This document shows positions 48,301 through 61,718 of a DNA stretch of 64,000 nt, piece by piece. The stretch spans positions 1-64,000 of the forward strand of contig RQOL01000461.1 of the NCBI GenBank assembly GCA_013076295.1, read 5' to 3'. The translations under genes and the position numbers were made by a program. How positions within the stretch are numbered: position 1 is the stretch's first letter; the number at the start of each line of letters is the position of its first letter. Origin of the DNA: Sanderia malayensis. Lineage: Eukaryota; Cnidaria; Scyphozoa; Semaeostomeae; Pelagiidae. A model generated the notes under the pieces. The model ran no database searches and was not told the origin of the DNA. It worked only from the letters and a program-made list of their open reading frames with translations.

Positions 48301-48550
48301 TAACTATTTGAGGAGCAGAATATTCGATTACACACTTTCATAATCCACTTGGCCAGTTTGTGCGCTTCGATACACATAGTTTTGTGGCTTTTGATTTTCC
48401 TATAGCATGGTTTTATTATTTGTTGTCATTTTATCGTCGCCACGGAGTATCAGATAGTGCATTCCTGCGAGAGACAATAAAAACAACAACTGTTGAAGGC
48501 GAAGAGAAGAAAAGTACTCAACTTCAATAGAAAACAGTTAGGCAACCACG
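45385..48550. other. Intergenic region before the 5'-nucleotidase gene
   Basis: About 3.2 kb of AT-rich DNA. Small frames exist (for example 45786-46103 and 47758-48033), but none shows family similarity or clear splice context. The 5' leader and promoter of the nucleotidase gene must be in its last part. Confidence 0.5.
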
Positions 48551-51500
48551 ATGGCCGTGGCAGCACTTGAACACGAGTTCTACTTGACAGTTTGCCTGAC
48601 CACAGTTTTACTTTTGTTTTGTTCGACAAATTCTGGAAACTGTTTCGAGTTGACCATTCTTCACACGAACGATGTACATGCTAGAATACAGGAAACCAAT
48701 GTTTACGGAGGAAGATGTTCGACAGCAGATTCAACGGCCAAGAAATGTTTTGGTGGAGTAGCAAGGAGACAAACGGTTATCAAGCAAATACGAAAAAGAG
48801 ACCAAAATGTTTTGCTGTTGGATGCGGGTGACCAGTTTCAAGGCACGGTCTGGTTTACTGTCTACCAAGGAAAAGCTACGGCTGATTTTATGAACATGCT
48901 TGGCTACGATGCTATGGTGAGTTTTGAGTTTACGCATATTGTAGAAAATGATAAACAGACTATTTACCCATGGTTCTGTTTTTATTGTTTTGAGCAATTA
49001 AACATGTGTGCTTGCCATTGGTTTGCGGTAGTTTTCAATGAGAACACGTCTAATCATGGTTTCTTATCGCTTAAATTCTTTTCGCACGTTTGCTATCATC
49101 CTAGAAAAGCAATGTGTTTAATGAGCAAGATCAAGATTTGACCTGTAATTTCGACATAGAAATCCATGACATGTTTTCTCCTTTCACCAATTTCACGAAC
49201 GCTTGATTTAATGGGAATTGCTAAACTGGGCTAATCTTCCTCAAATTGCTTGGTAAAATTATAGAATTATACGATCGACAAATTTCATTTCCGCTATTCA
49301 ACAAAAGTCCAAAAAGGACATCTTTAAAATTTGGCGTTGTTGTGAGGGATATCAACAATCAACATGCACAGCACTTTGCATGAAATGTGAGCAATTTTAG
49401 TTTGTTTACTTGTTTCTAACTGTTCATCAAGCGTGATATTTATTTTGACATTCCTCATGTTGAGTTCAGCTCGCATCACGCTTCTTTTCCTGCTTTTCCT
49501 GCCTTTCAAGTGCATTGATCCAATCCATGGATAGAACCAAGCTCCACTTTGATTAATTACTCAATTAAATATTTTCGTCCTTTGAGTGTCGAATTTCCGC
49601 AGTTTCAATGTGTTGCTCGCGAAGTAGAACTCTTGTAGCACATTACCAATACAAAGTCCTGTATCAATATCCTACATCAACAAAAATAAGCAATATGTGC
49701 TGCATGGAATAGAAGGGATATGATATAGCGTTAAACAAAATGCTTAATAAAGCTGCGGGCTCAATAAAAGACTGAGTGTCAAGCATGAAGCATTGCAGGC
49801 ATCCGATATTCTCAGTTCTGTTCGTTATTCATCAAGATCTTAACTGTATAACACAACTTATTTAATTCAAACGCCTCTGTGAAATTATAATAAACGACGC
49901 CTCTATCTGCTTATTTGTGAGTTTTGACTGCAAATAAAAAGAGCCGGCTTCCTAATTCTCAGTTATTTACTGTGATGAAAATATTTAATATCAAAAAGTT
50001 CCTTTTGGGGACGTTGGGATCTTCGCGGTGTGCACGAAGTTCCTTCAGCCACCTGCGTGCTCTTTATAAAAAAAGCGTGTACTCATGTTTCTAAACGGCT
50101 TCTCGGATTTTCTTGGATTCTTCTCGAAAACACTACATGATAGTAAATTGAACAAATGCTAATTGTTCCTTATAAAAGGGTGTGTATTGAAAATAATTTC
50201 ACAATGGAAGCATTAGAGTCACAAGAAGTGAACTTGGGTTCAGGAAATATAAAGCTTCGTAATTCATCCATATAGCTACTACATAAGATCCTGTGACAAC
50301 GAATTTTACAATAATAAGACGTAATTCAAACGGATCAACTATGTGCACAAGGCTTAAATGGGTCGATGCACTCATTGAACAGTGGAAAATGACCGAGCGT
50401 TGCTTGCTGATAACTGAGATCACTGAATACTGTTCTTTTTTACCAACTGATCCCCTTGGCTTAAATTGCAACCAAGACTCGGCGCTGGAAATAATCTCCT
50501 TAAGTAGCCTCTGTTCAAAGAATATTCATTCCCCCAAAGGGATTGGATTCCCTTGTGGTCGAGAAAAAGAGTCTTGCCTGTTTTATTACATATTTTGTGT
50601 CCTTGTTCGGGGATCTAAGGGTCACCACACCACCGCCCCTAATGTACGTGCGTATAAGTTGATATTTAAAAATTGTAAAACCCCATCTTTTCTTAATAGT
50701 TTAGTGTTGAGCCAACACATTTTAGATTGGTCCACCCAGTGTCTTCCGCCCAGTTTGTGCGTTTGCCCTGGTTAATCATGTCGATTATGAATGGCTGCCT
50801 GCTTTCTTGGTGCTTTAAAAAACACCGAATCGTCACTACCCACCTCCCTGCCAAATGTTTTGCGAAATCATAAATGCAGCCTATTAAGCAAATGGCTTTG
50901 ACATTTTTTCGAAATCAAACCTCGTTTCGGTCTTCTTTCTTACTATTATGCTATAAAGGCGAACTTCGCAGCTGTGGAGAATCAAATTGCAAATCTTCTG
51001 TCATCTGACCTGATTTTAATATAATTTCGAAAATCGAAAGGAAATAATTGAATCAAAGCACCATTGGTTTTCCATCCACACTCCACTCAAGTATTTGGAT
51101 AAGCTAAAGCTGCCAGCAACGCTTGAATTTTGATATTGAATTGAATGGCAGCCGGATTTTGTCGTTCGCAACCACCTTCGTTCGCAACTGATGCTGTTGT
51201 TGTATAGTATGAGTGAGTTCCTTCCCCGCGTTGTCTTGCTGGCCTGGATCTCCCAGTCTCTCACCATTTCCATACATCCCTCATGTAAATACAACACAAG
51301 CGCCATTTTTGTATTTTAATGTTCTTCTTTCTTGTCTTTACTCACGCGTAATGCCTTGCCAAACAGAGTTAATTGAGTAGCGTGGGAGCGCAAAGTGACC
51401 AATTCAGAATTCGCAAAGCCCCTCATTGAGTATTAACAAACCAGTAAGGTGTATTTACTATGTTTGCTAGGCCCTATTATAGAAAATTCCAAATTGACTT

Positions 51501-54500
51501 TGACCACCGCAAGAAGCATTAATTGCAGAAAATTGATTGCACAACTCAATTGCGGTTGGTAGATTTTGGATTATGCTGGAACCATTTCTTTGGAACAGTT
51601 GTTGGCTTTGAACAAACTTTATTTCTTTGTTTTTAAGCTTTCTTTTTCACGCCACGTCGTCGTCGACTCCAGAATAAATTTTGGTAAAATTGTGATCCAG
51701 AAATAGCACTGCATTCTGACAATAGGAAAAGGGCACGCAATTTGTGCAGTGACTGAACTGCTTCGACTCTTGACTCCAATACGGGAAATCAAATAGCTAC
51801 TTTTTTTACCATGTCAGTAAAAACACCTTTTTCAATGATGGTCATTAAACGCCGAATATTATATAAAATGCAAATCTCGTAATAAAAAACAATAAATAAT
51901 AATAAATCTTACGATGAAAGATACAGAGCATTCTGCGAATTCTGACCAAAATCCGCTTGCAACTTTTGATGATGTCATGGCAACAGCAAATATTGTAGCT
52001 CAGAACTTCGCCATTTATGCTGACCTGCTCAAACTTGCTACAACTTGTGGCAAATATTTGAGCTGGATTTAATCCGAAATGTTTAACTACAGAATCCTTT
52101 GGATTTTCTTCGTAATCTCTCTACTTATCTCTCTGTGAGACGCAGCTTTGCGATGGCTAATATTAGCAAAGACGACTGCTTGCTCGTTGCTTTCAAACGC
52201 AAACTTTATTGAACAGAATGTCAGTAATGTCTAATATTTGAACTAGCTTCTGTTTTAAGATACTTGCGTTTCAACTTTATTTGAGCTTAGAGTATAAAGG
52301 TACACGCGGTAACCGCCTGCTTTAGATGCATGCTATTATCCTTCAAAGATACCGTAAAATATTTTGAGCCCCCCCTCTCAATCAAGCCTAATCTCCCGGG
52401 GGGTGAAAAGAAAATTAACGGTAAGGTATCTATGCCCAAAATTGCTACCCACGTGTCCATTCTCCCTTTTCATGACCAGTTATTGGGCACAGTTTTAAAA
52501 TTGGGCCTATACAATACTAAGCATTTTACCTTTCCTCGCGACCTCTTGTGATTTCTTGTTTGTTGTCCTTTGTAAAGTGTCTCACCATTTGCATCCACGG
52601 AGTCATAATCCACTGTCTCCATTGATGGTAGTACTTTAACGTTATGGCATTATGACTGACACAACTGTTGTGATACAACTGAAAGGTGCACCTTGTATGA
52701 CGTTGGCACTATTCTTTTCCATTAAGTATTCTTTCCTTGTTTTGCATTGTAAAGAGTCTCCATATGTATATCACTACAAACAGTTGAATAAAAAATTGAT
52801 GATTAATCTTATATTTTTACCTATATAGACGATTGGAAACCACGAGTTTGATATGGGACCGGGCCAACTGGCTTCGTTTCTGAAATTACTGAACTTTTCT
52901 GTTGTTTCTTCGAACATGGATGTGTCAAAAGAGCCGACGTGGCCCAAAACAGGCAACCTGTTCAACAAAAGCCTTGTATTGAATGTTGGAGGGGAAAGGA
53001 TTGGAGTTGTCGGATATCTGACGAAGGAAACGACTTGGCAAGTATTTATTAGGCAATTTAGTTGATGGATAGTAAAACAGAAAAAGGAATAGATCAAGTC
53101 AATCGTGTGCATTAAGCTTTATAGCTCCCCCATCTCTCTTTGACAATCGAACGTCTGCCAAATAACATTATATTTCTGTTTGCAGGCTGGCCTATCCTGG
53201 TCCAAACATTATATTTGAAGATGAAATCACGGCAGTCAGAGCTGAAACGCAGAAACTTATTGCGCGAGGAGTGAATAAGATCATAGCTTTAGGCCATTCA
53301 GGCATTGACATGGATATCAAGATAGCTAGAAGTATTCCAGAAATTGACATTGTCATTGGCGGGCATACAAATACGTTTCTATATACAGGTACGTTTATTA
53401 TTATAATCTACGATGTGGGGAATTTAAAATCTTTGTTGCTCTCATCAAGACCCGTGTAGCGAACTACGTTTAATCCACCGAACTGACTGAGCCTGGTCCA
53501 CCGAGCCGAGTCTAATCTACTCAAACGAGTTCTTTCATTGATCAAACGTGGAAGAAAAATGAAATGGCTGCATGAAATATCAAAATTCTTATGAATATAA
53601 GATAACCAGTCGACATATAAAGCTGTCATTTGCTCAGTCATACATTTTTGTTTAATGTTAATGAGCAATAGAGGTTTGATTTGAGACACAATCAACCACT
53701 AAATAACAAAGAGAAATAACAGAATGGCATTGCAAAACACAGCAACTGTTTCTCTTCATAGCCACATATCAGTGTCAGCAATGTTGACTTTTCTGCTAAA
53801 CAAGAAAGAATTGAGGACAGAGATGCTTTCACTGACTAATCCACTTAAGAACCACTGCATCAAACCACGATATGTGCCACCCAGTCATTCCGACAATTCA
53901 GGTCAACTAATCGTTGTACCCGATGTGATTACGGCGGTTTTAATCACGCAAGCGATGAACACCGTGACTGAATGGCTGAGTGAATGAACAATTTATCGCC
54001 CACCCAATCCTGCATCATGATGAGAAAGAAAATGCCATTTTATTTCCTGTTTATTCTGTTATCATCAACATTATACCCCCAGTGGATATCATTCGTGTTG
54101 AACAAATGCACGGGAACTAATTGAAATGCTTTATTTGAGTAAATACAAAAGTTTAATGTATAGCATTCAGTACCGAAACAATATCCAACAACTTTTGAAG
54201 ACTACATAAAACTTATAGTGGATTTACAATTCAAAATGTGTAGTGGACCTTGTATATAATTAGAACGTAAAGTATGGTTCAACTAGTAGAGACGAAACGA
54301 AAGGCAAGAGTTTTCTCTGTAGTTTCATGATGTTCTATGCTACAAGTATTAGCTCTATCTTCCTTTATTATAAACCTGTGCACAAAATCTAATTCTAATC
54401 TAATGGTCGTTGCAGGGAAAAAGCCGTCGACAGAAGTTCCTTATGGTATTTATCCGTTGGTGATACATCCCACAGCGAAGCCAAGTAAAAACACCCTGGT

Positions 54501-57500
54501 TGTGCAAGACTATACGTTTGGAAAGTACTTGGGACATCTGAAAGTGACATTTGACTCTGCAGGGGAGATAACTAGGTACTCAGGAAATCCTATACTCCTT
54601 AATGGGTCATACCATCGAGATGCCACGATTATGGCTGAACTGCAAAAGAGGATAGCAAGGGTTAACAATTACTCGGTGAGCCAAGTCGAATTATATTCTC
54701 AGTTCTAAGTTGCTATCATCGAGCCTTATCGGTGTGTTGTAGAGAGGACTACAGTAAACACCCTCCTGTAAGAGCCAGTGGATTAAGAACCTTCAGGGCT
54801 GAAATCTCTGCTGAAAACAATAGAAGAGACAATAGGCTATTGTATTTGAACAACAAGCTGGGTGCAGAATTCACAAATTGTCATGTGCGGGTGTTTACCA
54901 TGCTGCACTTCTTGGTAGACCTCAACAATTTGACTACTGTTTGGACTACTTTATAAACTACTCCATATGTTGTCTTGTTTATGACTCTCTCGACGTTGAA
55001 TTTCTTGGGTTTTAGCATTGGTAACTCAAAACTTTGATAATTCTGATACATTCCTTGTTACATTGATGTTCAAATCATCGAGGCTCAACTGCAGTAAACA
55101 GCGATGACGATGAAAGACGTCATTATTTATTAGACCTGTGATTGCTTCAGGGGGCGTCATCTGGACACCACATACCCTAACCACGTGTGCTAATTAATAT
55201 GCCACCTGTGTGGCTTTATGCTTGTGCACCTGGAAACCAATTTCTGCGATACATAGGCATACATATGAGTGTTTTAGCACGGTTTTGCAAACCGATCCCT
55301 GCGATAATGCTGCGAGTATTTTAGCACGGTTTTGGGCAACTTCAAGCATTCTTGCAGTTTATTACCTGGAAGGCACTATGTTGATGCATCTCTGTTTCGT
55401 TCACAGACAAAACTTGGCAAAACGTACGTTTTCCTTGATGGCAGACGCGAAGTGTGCAGAGTGCAAGAATGCAATATGGGCAACCTGATCACCGATGCGT
55501 TTGTGCACATGTATCAGAAGCACCCGGACGAGACTCGTTGGGCAGACGTGTCCATCGCCATGTGGGTCTCGGGTGGAATTCGCAGCTCCATCGATAAAAA
55601 GGTTTCTGGTAAGAACAGTGCACCTTTTCATGAAATGCAAATAGCGCCCGAACTTTTTATAAGAAGCGTGGTTCAAGGCCTGGCGGTGAAAGCGTCTTAA
55701 TTTTTGGTCACAATTTAGCTTTTTGAAGTTTCGTAATTTAATAAAAAAAATTGAGCTGATAAATTGAAATTTTGCAATCTTCTGCATAATGTTTTTGCAG
55801 TCTTGAAGGCTTTAAAAGTGAGGAGGTGTCTCGTACTAGCTTATTTGTTAACCGGTTTCTTAAAAATGACCCTCGGCACAACCATCACGACCCTCAGCGA
55901 ATATACCGGGGAACGTACATACCAAAACATGGAACAACCCAAAACGATCCAAAACCAAAGCACCCAAAAGAAATCGGGAATGACATAATTTCGTTTCTTC
56001 TTGTAAATAGAAGTGAATGTTGTTATTTTATCTCTCATTGTTTACATTTACAGATTCTCTAACGAACAGAGATATAGTAGAAGTTCTTCCCTTTGGCAAC
56101 CAAGCAGATATTATCGAATTAAAAGGCGTGTTTCTTCTCGAAGCTCTTGAACTCAGTGTATCCAAGTACAACCCCAAAGCACCAAACGGACAGTTTTTAC
56201 AAGTTTCAGGTTTGTTTTCGATATTACTTTGTATTTTTTATTCTCCAAGCAAGTACAATCTCAACTGTGCGCTATCTGGAACAATTTTCCGTTTCCCCTC
56301 GTTTCGGTATGGAATATTTGGGACGTTCGCCATCTCGAACACATTTTGATTTCTTTGAAAGTTTGAAATGGCGGATGTCAAATGTCAATCAGTGTTCTGA
56401 TTGAAGCTGTCTGTCCAGGCCGAGTAAGCAAATAATTATGTTTGTCAATGCATTTTGGCCTTGTAGCAACTATGCAGCTGATGTGGGCTGCGACTTGTGA
56501 CCCACAAACTAGTCTCACTGTTTCGGACAACGAAATAATGGGAGTTCGCATTAGAGAGTTGTAATCATAAATTACTCAGCTGTTGGTTAAAAATTTGCTC
56601 ATTTTTGCATATAGCAGAAATGGGTGAATCGTTGGACCCCTTTTGCATTATCAAAAGTTGATTTTCTTTTTGGAAACGAGAAGACGACAGTGGACTTGCA
56701 GTACAGTTCTAGCCCTGGGATTCGAGGTTCCAGTAATGTTTAAATTCGGCCATCTCTAAAAAAGCAAACGGGAAAGCGAAGAACAGGGACCCGAGAAACC
56801 GTTTCTTGATTCCAATGTGAACAGTTCCTGAGGAAATGGTCCCCCAAGAATCTCAACAAAAAGAATATCTACATAGAAGCACCAGACAGCATTTATCCAT
56901 TGTAGCGAAATGTAAACGCTTAATGTATTGAATGGGGAGCAAACATTGCTAGTGTCCGTAACTTCTTAACAGCAAGAGTCCGTTCTACCGGGAGGCACGT
57001 TCAGTTGCATGTATTTTTGTCGGGGATTTCGTTTGTATCTGTAATATTTGGGTGTCCATAAGATGAGAGTTGACTGTAGAACGAATATCCTAGGTGGTCA
57101 TTTAGGACGGACGGACAGCTGAAGGTTATTCACCAATATGAAAACGAGGCTGAGTTTTTTCTCCGAAAAAGGATAATACGTTATGCTAATTACCAGTTGA
57201 CTTAGTCACTTGATATTAATCATCATAACTAAATTTTATTAACTGAACGAACCACTACAGATTGGTCCTGTCGAGCCAAAAAGGTGAAACAAGTTTGTTA
57301 ATTTCAAATATTTCAAATTTCTTAATTTGTTACTAGTAATAGCTATTTTATTAATTTCGAAAGGTATTCATATATCGTTTGACGTGACACAGCCTGTTGG
57401 GCAAAGAGTCGTGGATGTTAAAGTCAGATGTTCTGAATGTAGAATACCAAAGTACGTCCCGTTGGATAAGAACAAGACATACAAGGTAACTTGGAAGTGC

Positions 57501-58250
57501 AATTTTGTCATAGAAAATTTGTGAATGGATACGCTGTATGTCGTCAAACACATCAACACTGTTCTAATTCCAAGCATGCTCGAAGCGGCTGAGAGCAGGC
57601 CTAAGAAGAAAATAAGGGCAATGGGAAGGAGATAACAAAATAAAGGGGCTGCGACAGTGTAATAGGGACATTATCCCAAATGTTATATCAATCCCTACCA
57701 ATTCTTGAGAGCATTGGTTCAAGCCTGCAGCATTGCTTTTTGGCGTTAATTCTCCAATGCACTGCATAACTGCTCGTGGATATTATTTCGACACTGATTT
57801 AGAAAGTGGATTCGGTTTTTCCATTCACGTTGCTAAATGAGTCCCTAAAACCCTCATAAAGTCTGATATGTACATGCCGTTGCGTTGCACTTAATTGCCT
57901 CTTGATCGCAATCCTTGCAGATAATAATGTCGACGTGGATGCGCCGTGGTGGCGACAATTACCAGATGTTCCTACATAATCGCACGAAGCTGCATCCAGG
58001 AGAGGACGCGGTCCGACTAGTCGCAGAATACATTGATTACGCCACGCCGATAGTGACCGGTATCGAAGAACGCATTGTATTTGTAAAGAAACCTGTGCCA
58101 AAAGGTAAATGCACTTGTGATAAATTGAAAAAGTATTGCTCTCGTGTCATGTCTATGTACCCGTCTAAAGGCAATCTGTTAGCAGTCGCTCTGACTGTAA
58201 CCTTTTTTCTTAGCTTTGTTTTACCGGGTGGTGGCGATAATGTTCTCTAG
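48551..58250 (+). CDS. NT5E: Ecto-5'-nucleotidase (CD73-like), GPI-anchored
   Basis: Exons: 48551-48916, 52829-53037, 53186-53388, 54416-54675, 55407-55608, 56054-56209, 57364-57485, 57921-58250. They join in phase to 615 aa (human 574). A signal peptide occupies about residues 1-30. Metal-site motifs are HTNDVHAR (Asp41, His43), DAGDQFQGT, GNHEFD, LGHSG and GGHTNTF. The C-terminal nucleotide-binding domain follows (ECNMGNLITDA, GGIRSSID, VEVLPFGN, FLQVSGIH). It ends in a hydrophobic stretch expected for GPI attachment. The enzyme converts extracellular AMP to adenosine. Intron 2 is GC-AG. The family NGGGIRS motif reads VSGGIRS here. Related snake-venom-type or trematode 5'-nucleotidases are less likely, given the full CD73 colinearity. 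Confidence 0.95.
48917..52828. other. Long first intron of the 5'-nucleotidase gene
   Basis: A 3.9-kb intron (GTGAGT to ATAG). It contains the second copy of the duplicated module (49532-49632 and 49917-50100) and a 160-codon frame at 50293-50775 without recognisable similarity or splice logic. Confidence 0.6.
49532..49632. repeat. Dispersed repeat, second copy of 44709-44810
   Basis: About 100 bp at roughly 90% identity by eye to 44709-44810, in the same orientation. It includes the shared GTGTCGAATTTCCGC and TTTCAATGTGTTGCTCGCG strings. Confidence 0.8.
55234..55334. repeat. Two-unit direct repeat in intron 4 of the nucleotidase gene
   Basis: Two diverged units of about 50 bp, each going from AAACC(A/G)AT...CTGCGATA to TTTTAGCACGGTTTTG, lying about 70 bp before exon 5. 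Confidence 0.6.
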
Positions 58251-60596
58251 TTATTTATAACGTTACAGGGCTACGATAAAAAAAACTAGGTCTTGTTATA
58301 TGCACTAACATACATGTCAATGCACACAATTTATGACGATGGCAGTTGATTTTTACGAGCTTGTAACAGTGTCTCAGCTAACCATATAAATTATAAAATT
58401 GAATTCATTTGACGGTAGGTTTACACCTGTTGTTAAATCAAGGAAAGTAAACTATAAGCTTAATATTACTGAAACTTTTAAGGAAAATAGTGTAGCTACT
58501 CGCCTTTAGGAATATAATTAATGTGGAACATATAACTTTAAAATAACTTGTACGTTAAATACATTTTGTTTATCTTGGTGTAATGTATGTCTTTGTTTTA
58601 TGATAATTGTGCGATAAAAAGTAGATCTGAACTGAAATAAAAAATGAGCTGAAATGAAATAAAATAGAAGTGAAATCATATCTTAATCATAATGTAAACG
58701 TGCTGACATTCACCAATTATCTTTAGCTAACAATTTGGGTCTCTATGCTTTGAAGAAGTTATAGTCGTGGTGAAGAAGTTATCAATTTAAACTTAATAAA
58801 AATAAACAAGGAACTCGTGTTGTTGTCAACTTATAATTTAACTCGAATAACAGACTCGCTTCTAATTACGAAAAAGACTCTGAATCTTTGAATCACGTCA
58901 CAAAAATTTGGCTGTGTGGTTTGTGGACAGCGAATGAGTGTTTTTCTTTTTAAAATATAGTCCAGAGCAGGGCACATAAACACAGGAGAACGTATTTCCT
59001 CAAAATATATTTGAGATCATGTTTTGCTTCGGTTTTACGCATAAATATTTCTGCAAAGAAATTGACAAACTGCTTTGCACCTTTTCCCCCTTCCCGAGCA
59101 AAAAAATGACAAGATTCCAAATAAAGCCAGCCCTCGTTGCACCCTCTGTTTTCTCAAGGCTGTAAATATTGCTTTAGAAACATGATTCGATTTATTTAAA
59201 TTAATATGTATTATTGATTATGCGAATTGTAAATATCGATTGTAAAAATCGAGAGCACAAAAGTAATCTGACGTAATATTAAATTATTAATCAAATATCA
59301 TATCCACATGTTGAATTGATTTCAACTATTAGTGCTGAAGGAATTTTGTATATGATTATATGATTATAGGCTTGCTTGATTTTATCACTTTAAGATATAT
59401 TTTTATTATTTATTTGGACGATTAAGATAAAAACGCTCGTGTTCTAGTACGAATCAATTTTCAATTTCATGTGTAGTCAATTTTCTGACTTTTCAATTGT
59501 CTTAACATTCTTCCGTTATTTACCCTGGTAACAAATTCAGGAAACTGTACCAAAAAACTTCTAGATCCGGCAAATATGAGAATAAAGGGCTTCTTGTAAT
59601 CCTTTGTGCAAGCTAAGGACAAAAAGTGAGCCAAATAGCGAACCAAACGGTTTTTTCGTAGAAGAAAAGCTTAAAATCCTGTAAAAATTTCCTTCGTGTT
59701 TACCATTGGCAAACAGTGCAATAGGAAGACTGGTTGTGCACTCTCTCGGGGCACTCTCTCCTCTTTCCTCGAATTATCTGCCACTAAAGATGAATTCTGA
59801 TCATCATTTAAAATAGTTACGACGACCCTAGAGATTTATTGATTCATAGATTCAAAATTGATTCAAGAGTGAGTTGTATAGTTATGCATATACTACATAC
59901 AGTAGGAAACATAGGAAAGTATTTGTATATTTTTGTTATCTGAAGATGTTAACTAACAAAATCAATTTCTTCAAAGATTCTTGAATACAGAGAAAATCAA
60001 ATAGCCAAATTTAAAGTATAATAGCTATTCGATAGAATATGTGATTAAGAAAAAGTGTTAGTTGACATTATTGTAAATGCTTCAAATTGATAACTCTCTG
60101 TATTTATTGTTGACTCTTTCAGAGGGTGACTAGAGGTTGCTGGTTTCCATTTGGTGGCCTCACCTAAGGGCGGGGTACAGAGAAAACTAGGGCACCCAAG
60201 GAAGGCAAAGTAGGGTTTGAGATAACATATTTAATACATTCTGATAAATAAAGGACATTTCATATCAGAAATTCGAGGAAGCAAACAATTTTGAATAGTT
60301 TTACATTTTCAAAAATGTCTGTTTTATTCTCAGAAAGTTTGATCGGTCTTCAGTGAGTGGCCCTTCTTGTGTCTATGGTGTCATATTTTTATACCTCCTT
60401 TGTTTTGCTTATTATTTTGTTGAAATTCAAATTGTCTGCTGTGACATTCAAAACATGAAATAAATTGAACAATATTTTAAAACATGATGATTTATTAAAA
60501 AGAAAATTTAGTAAATGGGGTGATAAACAATATTAGGACAATTGTATTACTGAGTAATCTGATGAAGACACTTTCATTTCATCGCCAATGTTTGTT
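58251..60596. other. Intergenic region between two convergent genes
   Basis: About 2.3 kb, very AT-rich, between the 3' ends of the nucleotidase (plus) and XRCC2 (minus) genes. I see no coding region, tRNA or clear transposon. It should contain both polyadenylation regions. Confidence 0.5.
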
Positions 60597-61687
60597 CTAC
60601 AAGAACTCAATGCCAAATTTTGTTATGGTAAATCTGTACTCTCTGAGATTTGGATCTTCCAATAAATATGCAGAGTATACGGTACAATTTTCTCTCTCCA
60701 GAGGATCATCAATTTTGTGTATTAAATACCTATACTTGATAAAATTATTCCAAGTCTGACTCATATACATGTCATGTTGCCAAGAAAGGCTTTTGTTTTT
60801 CTTCACTTGCATTGTATTTGAAGAACTGACATTGTGGAATTTGGGGTTCATAATGGCAGATTTTGTTGCTAATACAACAATGTGGTACACATCTATAAGC
60901 TTTCGTAGTTTTGTCAACATGTCTCTTTGGTTAGCTTCTTGTTCTGCCCTCCCGTAACCACCTATAGTTCTGTCAGTCCAATGAAAAGACGATATACTAT
61001 CAACCATTATCATAGATACATCTGGGTTTGCTTGCAGCAAGGTTTCCATAAAACCCAGCGTTTTTGCCAAATTGTAACTAGAATGGCACCTGCATATAAA
61101 AAGTCGCTCCAAACAAGACTCTAGAAAGTCATTCAGACCACATGTTTTTAAATTTTCTTCAACTTGATTCGCATTCTCAAGTGCCTTCTTCAAGTGGCTT
61201 TCAAGGGCCACCCTGAATTGCCGCAGAGGAAATTTATAATCAGTGTCAATATAAATTACTTTTGACTCTAATCCATTTAACTCAAGCCCTTGCCATAGTT
61301 TAGGTAAAATGCATTTTATGCACACATGCATAAGAAGTGTAGTTTTTCCACTACCTTCTTCACCATAAATTTCTATCACATCACCTGGGGATAATGTACC
61401 TTGTTTTGTTACTTTGAATATGGGTATATCCAATCTTTCAAATATATGTTGTTTGCCAAGCCTAGCAAACAGCTGCAACGGAATAACAATAATCAAGACA
61501 TGAAAGAAATTCATTAAATTGATGCTGCTCCAAAGTTGACAACAAGCCACTTCAATATTCAACAATTTCATTAACGGTAAAAAACGACTTGCTGGAAAAG
61601 TAAGTGACGAAGTGAACTTGATTCAATCAATAAAAATCCTATTTATACCTGTGTAGCGGTTTCAGAGCATTGGCGATAAGCTGCCAT
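60597..61687 (-). CDS. XRCC2: RAD51 paralogue XRCC2
   Basis: Two exons, 61687-61649 (13 codons, MAAYRQCSETATQ) and 61472-60597, joined in phase by a GT-AG intron, giving 304 aa (human 280). The RecA-type core has Walker A GEEGSGKT at residues 50-57. It also has the family block CILPKLWQGLE, the IDTDYKF strand, a Walker B-like MIMVDSISSFHW, and VVLATKSAIM in the position of the human FATTQTIM. XRCC2 works in homologous recombination in the BCDX2 complex in the nucleus. Start choice: the first exon aligns with the human N-terminus. The start codon is 31 bp from a divergent ORF on the other strand. Confidence 0.92.
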
Positions 61688-61718
61688 AACTTGTCTTCGA
61701 ATTCTACTATGATTTTCG
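61688..61718. promoter_or_regulatory. 31-bp gap between divergent start codons
   Basis: Only 31 bp separate the XRCC2 ATG (minus) and the ATG of the plus-strand ORF at 61719. If both are used, the 5' leaders and promoters must overlap the opposite coding sequence. Confidence 0.45.

Noticed and set aside
50293..50775. 160-codon plus-strand frame in NT5E intron 1
   Set aside because: No recognisable domain, no plausible splice signals into the flanking exons, and its composition looks like translated intron.
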